From: Roseobacter insulae
GTDB taxonomy: Bacteria; Pseudomonadota; Alphaproteobacteria; Rhodobacterales; Rhodobacteraceae
Direction of reading: 5' to 3'
Length of the DNA: 64,000 bases
Assembly (NCBI RefSeq): GCF_019375555.1
Contig: NZ_JAHXDN010000005.1
Coordinates: 186,001-250,000 of the forward strand
The position numbers and the translations under genes are program-made. Below the pieces are notes generated by a model. That model searched no databases and was not told the origin of the DNA. It saw only the letters and a list, made by a program, of their open reading frames with translations. Below are positions 45,703 to 54,166 of this stretch, one piece after another. Position 1 is the stretch's first letter. Each line of letters starts with the position of its first letter.

Positions 45703-45730
45703 GATCCGGACCGGTAGTCGGGTCCGGATC
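45703..45730 (-). promoter_or_regulatory. Intercistronic hairpin between the binding-protein gene and dppB
   Basis: GATCCGGACC (45703-45712) pairs perfectly with GGTCCGGATC (45721-45730) around an 8-base loop, with no T run. It sits 16 bases after the binding-protein stop. Confidence 0.7.
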
Positions 45731-45746
45731 AGGGGCTGCAAGCGGC

Positions 45747-47342
45747 TCAGTTTGCCGGAACGATGGATCCGAAATGGCTGACGCCAACCGACGTCGTGCC
45801 GGGGAAGGTCCAGGCGCTGACGGTCTCGGGGTTCACGATGACCTCAGCCGAGATGCTGGCCAGAGGCGCCACGGCGTATTGCTCGAACACGCGGGTGAAG
45901 ATCGCACCGGCCAGTTCGTTCCGCTCGTCAACGTCGATGGAAACCATGTATTTCTCCATCAACCCTTCGATGACTTCATCCTCGTAGTTGTTCCGGGGTC
46001 CGCCGGTCGCGGAGTAATAGTTCCGGATGCCCACAGCGCTGGGTTTGACCGGAAGATTGCGCATCGGGTGGAACATCTTGGCTTCACGCGCGCTGCGCAA
46101 TCCACCAAGGCTCGCCCAATCCATCTCGACGATTTCGGTCTGAAAGCCCGCCTCATCAAGGAACACCTGCATCAGTTCCGCCATGGCCGGGAATTCCGGA
46201 TTGCCCGCCAATGTCGATGACAGGATCGGGATTACCGGGTTCGAGAAACTCTCGGGGTAGCCTGCTTCGGCCATCAGCGCCTGGGCCTTTTCCAGATCAT
46301 AGCCATAGGCTGCCTCAAACCGCTCCGCCAGCTCGGGCACATAGCCCTCATGGCGCGGATCCATTCCGAAGACGGGAAGGATCTCGGCCCGCCCATCATA
46401 GAGCACATCGATCACCGCCTGCCGGTCGATAGAGCGGTTGATGGCCTCGCGGATACGAATATCCAGCCAGGGCAGCGTTTCATCGAGACCGTCGTATCCG
46501 GGCAGAAGGAAAGTGCCGTTAAAAAGCATCGTGGTCTGGTTGGACGCATTGGTAGAGGGGATGGCCTTGAACCCTGCGCCAAGCGCGTCCCCCTGCAACT
46601 CCCGCGGCAGGATGACGATATCGGCCTCCTTGGACAGCAGTTGCGCCAGTGTCGTTGCGGGCTCGGCCACAAAGTTCAGTTCCAGCCGGTCATACTGCGC
46701 GTCCTGCCCCGACCAGTGGTTCTCGACCTTTTCAAACGTCAGCCCCTGACCAATGTTACGCTCCACATATTGCAGATTGGCGGTGCCAGCGGGTTTCGCA
46801 TCATAGCCCTCCAGCCCTTCCTTATCGAACTGCGCCTTGGAATAAATGACCAGTGATCCGCGTCCGCCGTGCACGAACAGGAAATCAACCTGTGGCGCGG
46901 GCAGGGTGAATGTCACGGTATGGTCGTCAATCGCTTCGGCCACGGCACCTTCAAGCTGGCTGATGCCGTTCAAGGTCGTATCAGGCCCAGTGTGCAGCGC
47001 AAGACTATGCACCACGTCGGCGGCGGTCACGGCCCCCCAGCCAAAGTGGAACTCAGCCTCGGGCTTCAGTTTGAAGGTCCACACGGTGAAATCATCGTTG
47101 TGGCTCCAGCTTTCTGCAAGGCCACTGTTGTCATAGGCACCGGTTACGGGGTCATGACCGACAAGACCCTGCATCGACGGGCCAAGCGCAAAGTCCCCCG
47201 GCGTGTTCCAATAGCGGTTGGTTTCGACGGCCGGCGGGCTCATCACCATTTCGATTGTCTGCGCCTGCACCGGCACAGTCCCGACCGCTGCAATCAGAAA
47301 CGAACCAAGCACGGCCGGTGTTATCAGCTTAAGTGTAAACAT
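45747..47342 (-). CDS. Peptide/nickel-type ABC substrate-binding protein (first)
   Basis: 531 aa. Signal peptide 1-27 (ending VQAQ). Family 5 periplasmic protein: WTFKLKPEAEFHFGWGAVTAADVVHSL, GRGSLVIYSKAQFDKEGLEGYDAKPAGTANLQYVERN, REAINRSIDRQAVIDVLYDGRAE. Clearly paralogous to the second binding protein in the cluster (same GRGSLVIYSKAQ, DVLYDGRAE and SSTL-GNPEFP blocks). GGGAGGATGCT precedes the ATG. The TTATCGATAA site 100 bp upstream suggests LacI control. It heads dppBCDF. Confidence 0.87.
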   Translation of the reverse strand: MFTLKLITPAVLGSFLIAAVGTVPVQAQTIEMVMSPPAVETNRYWNTPGDFALGPSMQGLVGHDPVTGAYDNSGLAESWSHNDDFTVWTFKLKPEAEFHFGWGAVTAADVVHSLALHTGPDTTLNGISQLEGAVAEAIDDHTVTFTLPAPQVDFLFVHGGRGSLVIYSKAQFDKEGLEGYDAKPAGTANLQYVERNIGQGLTFEKVENHWSGQDAQYDRLELNFVAEPATTLAQLLSKEADIVILPRELQGDALGAGFKAIPSTNASNQTTMLFNGTFLLPGYDGLDETLPWLDIRIREAINRSIDRQAVIDVLYDGRAEILPVFGMDPRHEGYVPELAERFEAAYGYDLEKAQALMAEAGYPESFSNPVIPILSSTLAGNPEFPAMAELMQVFLDEAGFQTEIVEMDWASLGGLRSAREAKMFHPMRNLPVKPSAVGIRNYYSATGGPRNNYEDEVIEGLMEKYMVSIDVDERNELAGAIFTRVFEQYAVAPLASISAEVIVNPETVSAWTFPGTTSVGVSHFGSIVPAN

Positions 47343-47444
47343 AGCATCCTCCCAGATGGTCTTGTCGATATTCCATTCATGCCGCTTGACGCTCGAACCT
47401 GAATTGCCAGAGTTCGAAAAAGCGGCATTTTTTGTGGTCTTTTG

Positions 47445-47465
47445 GTTAGGTTATCGATAACTTTT
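47445..47465. promoter_or_regulatory. Probable LacI operator (panE / first binding-protein promoter)
   Basis: GTTAGGTTATCGATAA starts at 47445; its core GTTATCGATAAC (47450-47461) is a perfect palindrome. The identical 16 bases occur at 52254-52269 in reverse orientation, near the LacI gene. It is 83 bases before the panE-like ATG and about 100 before the first binding-protein ATG. Confidence 0.7.
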
Positions 47466-47542
47466 CCTAGATTAGGGAAAGGACCGCTTATGTCAACACA
47501 CTTGTCAGAAACGACCCTCGTGTCAGTGGAATCGGACCGATC

Positions 47543-48547
47543 ATGCGCATTCTAGTGCTTGGGGCCGGGGCGGTCGGCGGGTTTCTTGCCGGTGGTTTTC
47601 ACGAAAACGGCCACGCGGTCAGCGTCCTGGCGCGAGGAACGCATCTTGCCGCCATCAAGGCGCACGGCCTGCGCGTGCGGCACGCAGACGGGCGAGAGAT
47701 CTGCTGCAATGTGACGGCAACGGACGATCCCCGCGAACTGGGCGATCAGGACCTGATCGTGACCACGGTCAAGGCCCCTGCCCTTGCGGGCGTGCTTGCT
47801 GCCTGCGAACCGCTGCTGCGGCGGGGTATGCCGGTCGTCACCGCCATGAACGGCGTGTTCTGGTGGTACGGGACCGGCTTTGCGGGGGCCGGCCAGCCGC
47901 CGGACTGCGCGCGGCTCGATCCCGATGGGACGCTGGCACGGCTGGTGCCTGCGGATCAGGCGGTGGGCATGGTGATCCACTCGACCAATCAGGTCGTGGA
48001 GCCCGGCCTGATCCAGAACAGATCGGCGCGCAATCGCTTCGTGATCGGCGCCGCCACCCGCGCCGGGGCGGATCGGATAGAGGCGATGCTGCCGTCCCTG
48101 CAGGGTCCGGGCACCCGGTTCGAGTTTGAGCGGGATCTGCGGCGCACCATGTGGCACAAGCTGTTGCGAAACCTGTCCTCCGCCCCCGCATCGGTACTAA
48201 CCGGCGGCATGGCCTATCAGGTGCTGAATGATCCTGACGCGCAACCGGTGGCGCGTGCGCTGTTTCTGGAGGGGGCCGCGGTGGCGCGCGCCCACGGGTT
48301 CGACGGCCTGGGCGACGATGTGGCCAGGGTCTTTGCGCCCGGCGCAGGGGCGCATCAGAAGCCCTCGATGAGCCAGGATGTCGATCTGGGCCGTCCGATG
48401 GAGATCGACACGATGCTGCGGATCGTTCAGGATTTCGGCCGCCAGACCGGGGTTCCCACGCCGACGCTGGACGTGGTGATCGGCCTTGTGATCCTGCGCG
48501 CGCGCCTTGCCGGAGGGTATCCGCCGGCCGGAGGCGCAGACCCCTAG
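47543..48547 (+). CDS. Ketopantoate reductase (PanE/ApbA) family protein
   Basis: 334 aa. N-terminal NAD(P)-binding GAGAVGGFLAGGFHENGHAVSVLAR (7-31), and the ApbA C-terminal domain with the catalytic Lys in MWHKLLRNLSSAP (about 205). Because it stands in a LacI-linked catabolic cluster, away from pan genes, it may act on another 2-keto acid or lactone. Its stop codon overlaps that of the convergent hydrolase (CTAG). Confidence 0.85.
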   Translation: MRILVLGAGAVGGFLAGGFHENGHAVSVLARGTHLAAIKAHGLRVRHADGREICCNVTATDDPRELGDQDLIVTTVKAPALAGVLAACEPLLRRGMPVVTAMNGVFWWYGTGFAGAGQPPDCARLDPDGTLARLVPADQAVGMVIHSTNQVVEPGLIQNRSARNRFVIGAATRAGADRIEAMLPSLQGPGTRFEFERDLRRTMWHKLLRNLSSAPASVLTGGMAYQVLNDPDAQPVARALFLEGAAVARAHGFDGLGDDVARVFAPGAGAHQKPSMSQDVDLGRPMEIDTMLRIVQDFGRQTGVPTPTLDVVIGLVILRARLAGGYPPAGGADP

Positions 48548-49383
48548 CCCGTCCCTTTCGCCGCAAGCGTACCTGCAAAGGCCACGAGGTCATCGACAAA
48601 CCGTTGCGGATGTTCCGCATGCAGCGAATGCCCGCCGTCCGGATAGACAACGGTTTGCACATCCGGGATAAGGGCCAGAATGTCGTCCACATCGTTCTGG
48701 ATTCGAAACAGCCGGTCATGCAGACCGGTCAGGACCAGCGTCGGAATGCTCAGCCTGGCCCATGGCACGCCCCAGTCGGCCATGTGGACGCCTTCGGCCA
48801 GACGACGGCGCGGGTGCTCGGGTGGCCAGGGCGTATAGCCCTCCGCCGGCAGATGCGACGGGCGCAGTATTTCCAGTTGATCACATCCCGACAGAACCGG
48901 GCGCAGGACATCCAGCACCAGCGGCATGCCCCCCATGGCGATCAGCCGCGCCTCCAGCGCATTGATCCAGTCCACCTGCGCCCCGGGTTTGCGCAGGGTG
49001 TTTACCAGCACCATGGCGTCGGCCGCAGCCCCGTTCAGCCAGGATCGCACCGCAAAGAGACCACCGATGGACAGGCCTACGAGGATCGGATTTACCGGCT
49101 GCACGCGCGTCAGCGTGAAACCGATATCCGAGATGATCTCGTCGGGGTCAAGCCTGGCCGCCGCGCCATATCGCGACCGGCCCTGACCGCGATAGTCGAA
49201 CGACAGCGTCCCGAAACCCTTGGTGCGCAGAAGGGGCGCGATCCGGTCTTCCCAGACGGCGGTCGACGCGCCCATCGAATTGAGAAACACAAAGGTCGCC
49301 CTGCCGTCTCTCGGGGAGGTATGGATAACATGGATGGCATTTTCGCCGTCAATTTCGATAAAGCTCGGGTCACCTTGTTTCAT
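48544..49383 (-). CDS. Alpha/beta hydrolase
   Basis: 279 aa. Nucleophile elbow GLSIGG (about 104-109), oxyanion FLNSMGAS, acid around LTGLHDRLF and the histidine in YPDGGHSLHAEHP. Similar in layout to 3-oxoadipate enol-lactonase-like enzymes. Start ATG 49383 follows GGAAGAGA; the frame is open further upstream but the extension is Arg/Pro-rich and not protein-like. It is transcribed after the lactonase gene by 41 bases and probably opens a lactone or ester in the same pathway. Confidence 0.82.
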   Translation of the reverse strand: MKQGDPSFIEIDGENAIHVIHTSPRDGRATFVFLNSMGASTAVWEDRIAPLLRTKGFGTLSFDYRGQGRSRYGAAARLDPDEIISDIGFTLTRVQPVNPILVGLSIGGLFAVRSWLNGAAADAMVLVNTLRKPGAQVDWINALEARLIAMGGMPLVLDVLRPVLSGCDQLEILRPSHLPAEGYTPWPPEHPRRRLAEGVHMADWGVPWARLSIPTLVLTGLHDRLFRIQNDVDDILALIPDVQTVVYPDGGHSLHAEHPQRFVDDLVAFAGTLAAKGTG

Positions 49384-49424
49384 TCTGAACGTCTCTTCCG
49401 GTGTTGATCTGGCTGTCGTGGCGG

Positions 49425-50402
49425 TCACAGGATCTCGGCCCAGCCCGGCTCTGCCCCCGTGGGCAGGTCCATGACGTGTCGGGGGGCGGCCAATGCCTCC
49501 GACACATCGAAAAGCGCGATGCGGCAGCCCTTGAGCGCGCTCAGGACAACGAAACGGCCGGTCGGTGTCACGTCGAAGCAGTGCGGGTTCCCGGGCGTCG
49601 GGACGGTATGGCGGTCGGACATACGCCCGCTGACCGGGTCGATTTTCCAGGCGGCCAACGTGTCGCTGCGCCGTTCGGAGGCGAGGTGACGGCACCCGCC
49701 CCGGCTTGCAGAGTGATCTCGGGCGGTGAACTCGGGGTGAAACCGCCCGGTTTTTTCATCGAAGAGCAGGCTGGCCAGCACGTCCGAGCTGAGGCTTGGC
49801 ACATAGGCGCAGCGGTTGGTGGGGTCGGTCAGGATCTGATGCGCACCGGGCAGCGGCACCGCCGATGCGCTTGCGCGGGGCTGGACATGGCCGCGCGCAC
49901 CGATCGGATAGGCGACCACGAGACCAGAGGGCTCGGACGCGCCGGTGAGGAACCTTCCGGTCTGATCGACCGGGATGTGCGGCAGCTGAGCCATGACGGG
50001 CGTGCTGGACATATGCGTCAGAAGGCCCGTGACAGGGTCGATGGCATAGGCGTCCACAAGGTCTTTCCGGGGGCCGCTCTGATCGCCGTAGACTGCGGCG
50101 TAAAGCCGTTGTCGGTCCGGCGACTGCGCAAGTGGCAAACCCCGCCGGACCAGACACTCGCCCCGCCTGGAAAGCCTGATCGTCTGGACCGGTTCCAATG
50201 CGCCGGTCACGTCATCGCCCGAAAAGACATTGATCTCGGTGCCCGACAGGCAGGAGACACAAGCGGTATAGCTGCGCGCGTCGGTCACGCGCGGCCCTGT
50301 CCCGGACCATGCAAAGGGTGAACGCAGCACATCATTCTGACGTGGGTCCTCGGCAACCGGATACGGCCTCTGCGCGATCCGGGGGCGGACCACCTGCCCC
50401 AC
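49425..50402 (-). CDS. Lactonase family beta-propeller protein, apparently missing one blade
   Basis: 325 aa at most. 6-phosphogluconolactonase-like seven-bladed propeller family (typical length about 345-390). Blade motifs: VNPF-like SGTEINVFSGD, DLVDAYAIDPVTGLLTHM, SGLVVAYPIG, LFDEKTGRFHPE, AAWKIDPVSGRMSDRHT, RFVVLSALKGCRIALFDVS. Between SRGGCRHL and ASERRSDTLAAWKID, about 50 residues of the usual blade are absent with no frame change. The start is uncertain: GTG 50402 (27 bases after the upstream stop) or GTG 50288. It lies between a binding-protein gene and an alpha/beta hydrolase. Confidence 0.75.
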   Translation of the reverse strand: MGQVVRPRIAQRPYPVAEDPRQNDVLRSPFAWSGTGPRVTDARSYTACVSCLSGTEINVFSGDDVTGALEPVQTIRLSRRGECLVRRGLPLAQSPDRQRLYAAVYGDQSGPRKDLVDAYAIDPVTGLLTHMSSTPVMAQLPHIPVDQTGRFLTGASEPSGLVVAYPIGARGHVQPRASASAVPLPGAHQILTDPTNRCAYVPSLSSDVLASLLFDEKTGRFHPEFTARDHSASRGGCRHLASERRSDTLAAWKIDPVSGRMSDRHTVPTPGNPHCFDVTPTGRFVVLSALKGCRIALFDVSEALAAPRHVMDLPTGAEPGWAEIL

Positions 50403-50429
50403 CCCGGGATCCCAAGGATCATGGCGGCG

Positions 50430-52034
50430 CTATTTCTGCGCGCTCTTGATCAGATGCCAATGGCTGACGCTGTTGGTCGTCACACCTGGGAAGGTCCAGT
50501 CAGCCACCACGGTCGGGTCGACCGCAACCTCGGCATGCACCGTTGCAAGCGGCATGTCGGCATATTGCTCGAACAGATAGGTGAAGCCCTCGGCCGCTAT
50601 CGCGTGACGCTTGTCGGGATCGATGGTCGCTTCCAGCGTGTTGGCAAGGCCCTCGATCTTGTCATCCTCAAAGCCGCCATAGGGCGTGCCGCGCTCGGTA
50701 TGAAAATTGACCAGCGCCGCCTCGGTCGGCCGCAAAGGGGCGTTGCGTACCGGGCTGATCATGTAGCTTTCCCGGGCCCGGCCCATGGACCCCAGCGTGG
50801 GCCAGTCCATCTCGACGATCCTGGTTTGCAGGCCAACCGCATCGAAATAGACCTGAAGCAATTCGGACATTACCGGGAATTCCGGGTTGCCGTTCAGGGT
50901 CGAAGAGACGATGGGGATGACCGGATCCGGGAAGGCGTCCGGATAACCGGCTTCTTCCAGCAGCGCCCGGGCCTTTTCCGGATCGTAGCCGTACATGTCC
51001 TCGAAACGGTCGAAGAGTTCGGGCACGAAGCCTTCGTTGCGCGAATCCATCAGCCAGCTGACGGCCGGCTCGGCGCGACCATCATACAGCACATCAATCA
51101 TCTCCTGGCGGTTGAGCGCCCGGTTCATCGCCTCGCGCACCAGCACATTGGACCACGGCAGATCGGGGTTGAATGCAGGATCACCCGATTTGCCATACAT
51201 GCCGTTGAAGATCGCTCCCGTGGCCATCGCCGGATTTTTCGACGAAATCACCTTCTTGCCCGCGTCCAGAGCCTGCCCCTGAAGCTCACGCGGGATGCTG
51301 GCGATGCTTGCTTCGCCCGACAGCAAGAGGGCGAGGATCGTTGCCTGCTCCTGCACATAGCGCAATTCCAGTACCTCAAAGTCAGGCTGTACCCCCTGCC
51401 AGTGATCGGGGACCCGCTCGAATGTCACGCCGACACCGGGCTTGCGTTCGACATATTGGTAAGGAGCGGTCCCCGCAGGGCGGGTATTGTAGCCCTCAAG
51501 CCCCTCGGCCTCGTATTGCGCCTTGCTGTAGATCACCAGCGATCCGCGACCGGCATGTTGAAACGCGTAGTCGGTGCGTGGCGTATCGAATGTGAAGATG
51601 ATGGTGTGATCATCGATAACTTCGACGGATTTAGCCCGCAGCAGTTCCAGCGAGTTGATGGTGCTGTCAGGGCCGGTCGTCATCTCGTAGCTGTGCAGGA
51701 CATCCGCTGCCGTGACCTTGCCCCACCCGTAGTGGAACTCGGCATCTTTCTTCAGCTTGAAGGTCCATTCGGTGAATGTCTCATCTGCAGACCATTCCTT
51801 GGCGAGCTCGGAGTTATCGTATTTGCCAGTGATCGGATCATGCCCGACGAGCGCCTGGAATGAAGGCAGTCTCTCCCCGGTGCCACCCCAGAACAGATTG
51901 GATTCGTTTTGCGGCACGGTTGTCGCGAAAACAACACGGTCTTGGGCAAAGGCTGACGTTGATATGCACAACGTCACAACCGCGCCGACCAAGGCCGATT
52001 TCAGCGGCGCTCCCCTGCTTTCAAGAAGTCTCAT
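50430..52034 (-). CDS. Peptide/nickel-type ABC substrate-binding protein (second)
   Basis: 534 aa from the ATG at 52034, set by GGAGG 8 bases upstream. Signal peptide 1-28 (ending AFAQ). Family 5 fold: WTFKLKKDAEFHYGWGKVTAADVLHSYEMTTGPDS, GRGSLVIYSKAQYEAEGLEGYNTRPAGTA, MNRALNRQEMIDVLYDGRAE. It is a paralogue of the first binding protein. It has no permease genes of its own, so it probably shares dppBCDF. It starts a unit with the lactonase and hydrolase, divergent from LacI. Confidence 0.86.
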   Translation of the reverse strand: MRLLESRGAPLKSALVGAVVTLCISTSAFAQDRVVFATTVPQNESNLFWGGTGERLPSFQALVGHDPITGKYDNSELAKEWSADETFTEWTFKLKKDAEFHYGWGKVTAADVLHSYEMTTGPDSTINSLELLRAKSVEVIDDHTIIFTFDTPRTDYAFQHAGRGSLVIYSKAQYEAEGLEGYNTRPAGTAPYQYVERKPGVGVTFERVPDHWQGVQPDFEVLELRYVQEQATILALLLSGEASIASIPRELQGQALDAGKKVISSKNPAMATGAIFNGMYGKSGDPAFNPDLPWSNVLVREAMNRALNRQEMIDVLYDGRAEPAVSWLMDSRNEGFVPELFDRFEDMYGYDPEKARALLEEAGYPDAFPDPVIPIVSSTLNGNPEFPVMSELLQVYFDAVGLQTRIVEMDWPTLGSMGRARESYMISPVRNAPLRPTEAALVNFHTERGTPYGGFEDDKIEGLANTLEATIDPDKRHAIAAEGFTYLFEQYADMPLATVHAEVAVDPTVVADWTFPGVTTNSVSHWHLIKSAQK

Positions 52035-52253
52035 TTGTATTTCCTCCCAGTGTTTTTGCATGGCTGCGTCTTTGGGTCGGGTTTGCTGCAGCTTCTTTCC
52101 CCGACGTGTTCGCAAAATCTCTTTTGCGCGTTTGCCGAAATTGCTATCCCGGAACGAATGGTCGCGATCACAGTTGCCACCACCAGGACCAGCGCGTCGA
52201 TCGTTTGCACGCCGGAAACGCTGCAAGATCCGCGCCTTTTTCTCCAATCAGGA

Positions 52254-52269
52254 TTATCGATAACCTAAC
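52254..52269. promoter_or_regulatory. Probable LacI operator (LacI / second binding-protein promoter)
   Basis: TTATCGATAACCTAAC is the exact reverse complement of the 16 bases at 47445-47460. It is 72 bases before the LacI ATG. Sharing by two divergent promoters of one cluster makes it the probable operator of the LacI protein encoded next to it. Confidence 0.7.
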
Positions 52270-52340
52270 GTTGAGTCAACTATCCCACCTTTGCATGGCG
52301 ATGTGTTGTCCGGGGCGGGATTTGAGACTACGCTCCGCGC

Positions 52341-53363
52341 ATGAACGGACCGGCAATGCACAAAAAGAGAATAACACTGGCTGATGTCGCGGCGCGCGCA
52401 GGCGTCAGTCAGATGACCGCGTCAAAGGTGTTGCGCGGCACCGGGAGCATCTCTGAAGAAACGCGAAAACGGGTCAAACTGGCGGCAAGCGATCTGGGGT
52501 ATGTCCCCAACCTTTTCGCCGGTTCCTTGAGTTCGAGATCAAGCAACATCGTCGCTGTCGTTTTGCCATCAATCAACGACGCGGTGTTTGGTGAGGTCGT
52601 GGCCGGTATCAACGATGTGCTGCGCCCGGAAGGATATGTGACATTTATCGGAGAGTCGCATTTGAACCCGCAAACCGAAGAGACGATCATTCAAACCGTC
52701 CTCTCGATGCAGCCGGCTGGAATCATCCTGACCGGCGGGATACACAGAACGGCCAAGGCCGACCAGTTGCTGGAAAGCTGGGCATGTCCGATCATTCAGA
52801 TCTGGGATGAGGAAGACGAACACTATGATGGTTGCGTCGCACCCGATCACGCCAATGCCGGGCGTCTGACGGCGCAGCATTTCATCGACCGGGGCGTCAA
52901 ACAGCCTGCATATATTGGAGCCGAATTGGGAAAGGACATATGCGCCGCCCGTCGGTTCGAAACGTTCAGACAGACCATCATCGAGGCGGGGCTGGATCTG
53001 GTCGAAGTGATTGCTGAGGACTTGCCGCGGCAGCCGGGTACAGGCCGGACGCTGGTTGCCGACCTGATGCAAACACATCCGCACACGGACGCCATATATT
53101 TCCTGAACGACGCAATGGCGACCGGCGGGCTCTCCTGGCTTCACGAGACCTCGTACCACGTGCCCGAACAGGTGGCCGTTGCGGCATTCAACGGAACATC
53201 ATTGGCACATGCCGTCCGGACACGCTTGACGACCGTACATGTTGAACGCTTGAAACTTGGCGAGGTCGCGGCAAGGGCCTTGCTTCAGTCTATCGACACC
53301 CGATCGGCGGAAAAAATACGTGAGATCTTCTATCTGGAACTGTCGAGAGGCAATACGTCGTAG
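52341..53363 (+). CDS. LacI family transcriptional regulator
   Basis: 340 aa. HTH plus hinge (ITLADVAARAGVSQMTASKVLRGTGSISEETRKRVKLAASDLGYVPNLFAGSLSSRSSNIVAVV, about 10-73) and a periplasmic-binding-type ligand domain. It resembles GntR/GluR-like LacI regulators of sugar acid genes. The TTATCGATAA sites at 47.4 and 52.3 kb are its likely operators. It probably represses both binding-protein units and is released by a sugar or sugar acid. Confidence 0.9.
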   Translation: MNGPAMHKKRITLADVAARAGVSQMTASKVLRGTGSISEETRKRVKLAASDLGYVPNLFAGSLSSRSSNIVAVVLPSINDAVFGEVVAGINDVLRPEGYVTFIGESHLNPQTEETIIQTVLSMQPAGIILTGGIHRTAKADQLLESWACPIIQIWDEEDEHYDGCVAPDHANAGRLTAQHFIDRGVKQPAYIGAELGKDICAARRFETFRQTIIEAGLDLVEVIAEDLPRQPGTGRTLVADLMQTHPHTDAIYFLNDAMATGGLSWLHETSYHVPEQVAVAAFNGTSLAHAVRTRLTTVHVERLKLGEVAARALLQSIDTRSAEKIREIFYLELSRGNTS

Positions 53364-53497
53364 CCGCGCATCCTGAGGGACAGGCGGTTGTTGCGCGGGC
53401 TGTATGTCACGGTCTCAAGGGTGATCTGCCGGTCCGCATCGACCGGATTGAGCAATCCCGATCGCCCGGGATGTACCGCAGCCAGAGCGCCCCAACC
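53333..53497 (-). other. Open reading remnant after the cyclase stop
   Basis: Immediately after the cyclase TGA (53498-53500), the same frame stays open for 55 codons down to a TAG at 53330, reading protein-like sequence (AAVHPGRSGLLNPVDADR, then QITLETVTYSPRNNRLSLRM). It overlaps the end of the LacI gene. It may be a decayed gene segment or chance; no start or ribosome site. Confidence 0.3.
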
Positions 53498-54166
53498 TCA
53501 GCCAGCCCAGGCGACGACACGCGCCGGGGCGCCATCGCTGGTGGGCAGCTTCAGAGGCAGGGCCGCGAATTGGACGGTCTCTTCGGATAGTTGCATCGTG
53601 CCGGTCAGGTATTCGATCAGCGTGATCCCGTTGCGCAACAAAATGTCGTGAGAGACGTGCTCTTCAATCGGTGGCATCTCGCCGGCGAGCACCCTGCGGA
53701 TCGTGTGGTCCTGCGGGAAGTCAAAGGCGACAGAGGTCGGGTTGCGCTCTCGCAGCCAGTGGCAGGCTTCGGCGGACAGATAAGGCGCGTCGCGCCAATA
53801 CTCCGACCTGCGCCAATCCCGTTGGGTGTCCCAGCAGGTGCGGAAAAGGGCAATCTGACCTGGACGCAGATGCGCCGCTGCCCGGTCCAGATGCCGGGCG
53901 GTGATTTCCTCGTTCGGCGCAATGTCCGACAGGTTGATCACCGCTGCCTGTCCCATCACGTTCGACAGCTCCAGCGCGTCGGTCGTCAACCCACCCGGAA
54001 CCATATGGCAGGGCGCATCGAGATGGGTGAACGCATGGCATGAGACACCGAAGGAAGTGACTTCGAAGACGTCACCCACCGCAAAATCACCATTCCTCTT
54101 GCGCTCAAGCGGCCAGCGAAAATGGCCGGTTTCCATGGGCATGGTCAGGTCATAAATCACAGTCAT
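53498..54166 (-). CDS. Cyclase family (kynurenine formamidase-like) hydrolase
   Basis: 222 aa. PF04199 cyclase fold with the metal-binding HAFTHLDAPCHM (about 40-51; the HxxxHxDxPxH pattern) and DFPQDHTIRR. A metal hydrolase acting on amides or lactones. It is coupled to the TRAP DctM gene by ATGA and is the last gene of the right-edge operon, so it probably processes a transported acid or lactone. Confidence 0.83.
   Translation of the reverse strand: MTVIYDLTMPMETGHFRWPLERKRNGDFAVGDVFEVTSFGVSCHAFTHLDAPCHMVPGGLTTDALELSNVMGQAAVINLSDIAPNEEITARHLDRAAAHLRPGQIALFRTCWDTQRDWRRSEYWRDAPYLSAEACHWLRERNPTSVAFDFPQDHTIRRVLAGEMPPIEEHVSHDILLRNGITLIEYLTGTMQLSEETVQFAALPLKLPTSDGAPARVVAWAG

Noticed and set aside
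45703-45730. Rho-independent terminator after the first binding-protein gene
   Set aside because: The stem is strong but there is no T run and dppB follows in the same direction.
47543-48547. panE of pantothenate synthesis
   Set aside because: The family is right, but the context is a LacI-linked catabolic cluster, so the pantothenate role is not claimed.
48544-49695. Long form of the alpha/beta hydrolase gene (383 codons)
   Set aside because: The first 104 codons are Arg/Pro-rich and overlap the lactonase gene antisense-like region; the ATG at 49383 has a ribosome site and the family start.
50430-52247. Extended start of the second binding protein (605 codons)
   Set aside because: The extension is basic and lies before a normal signal peptide that follows GGAGG at 52034.
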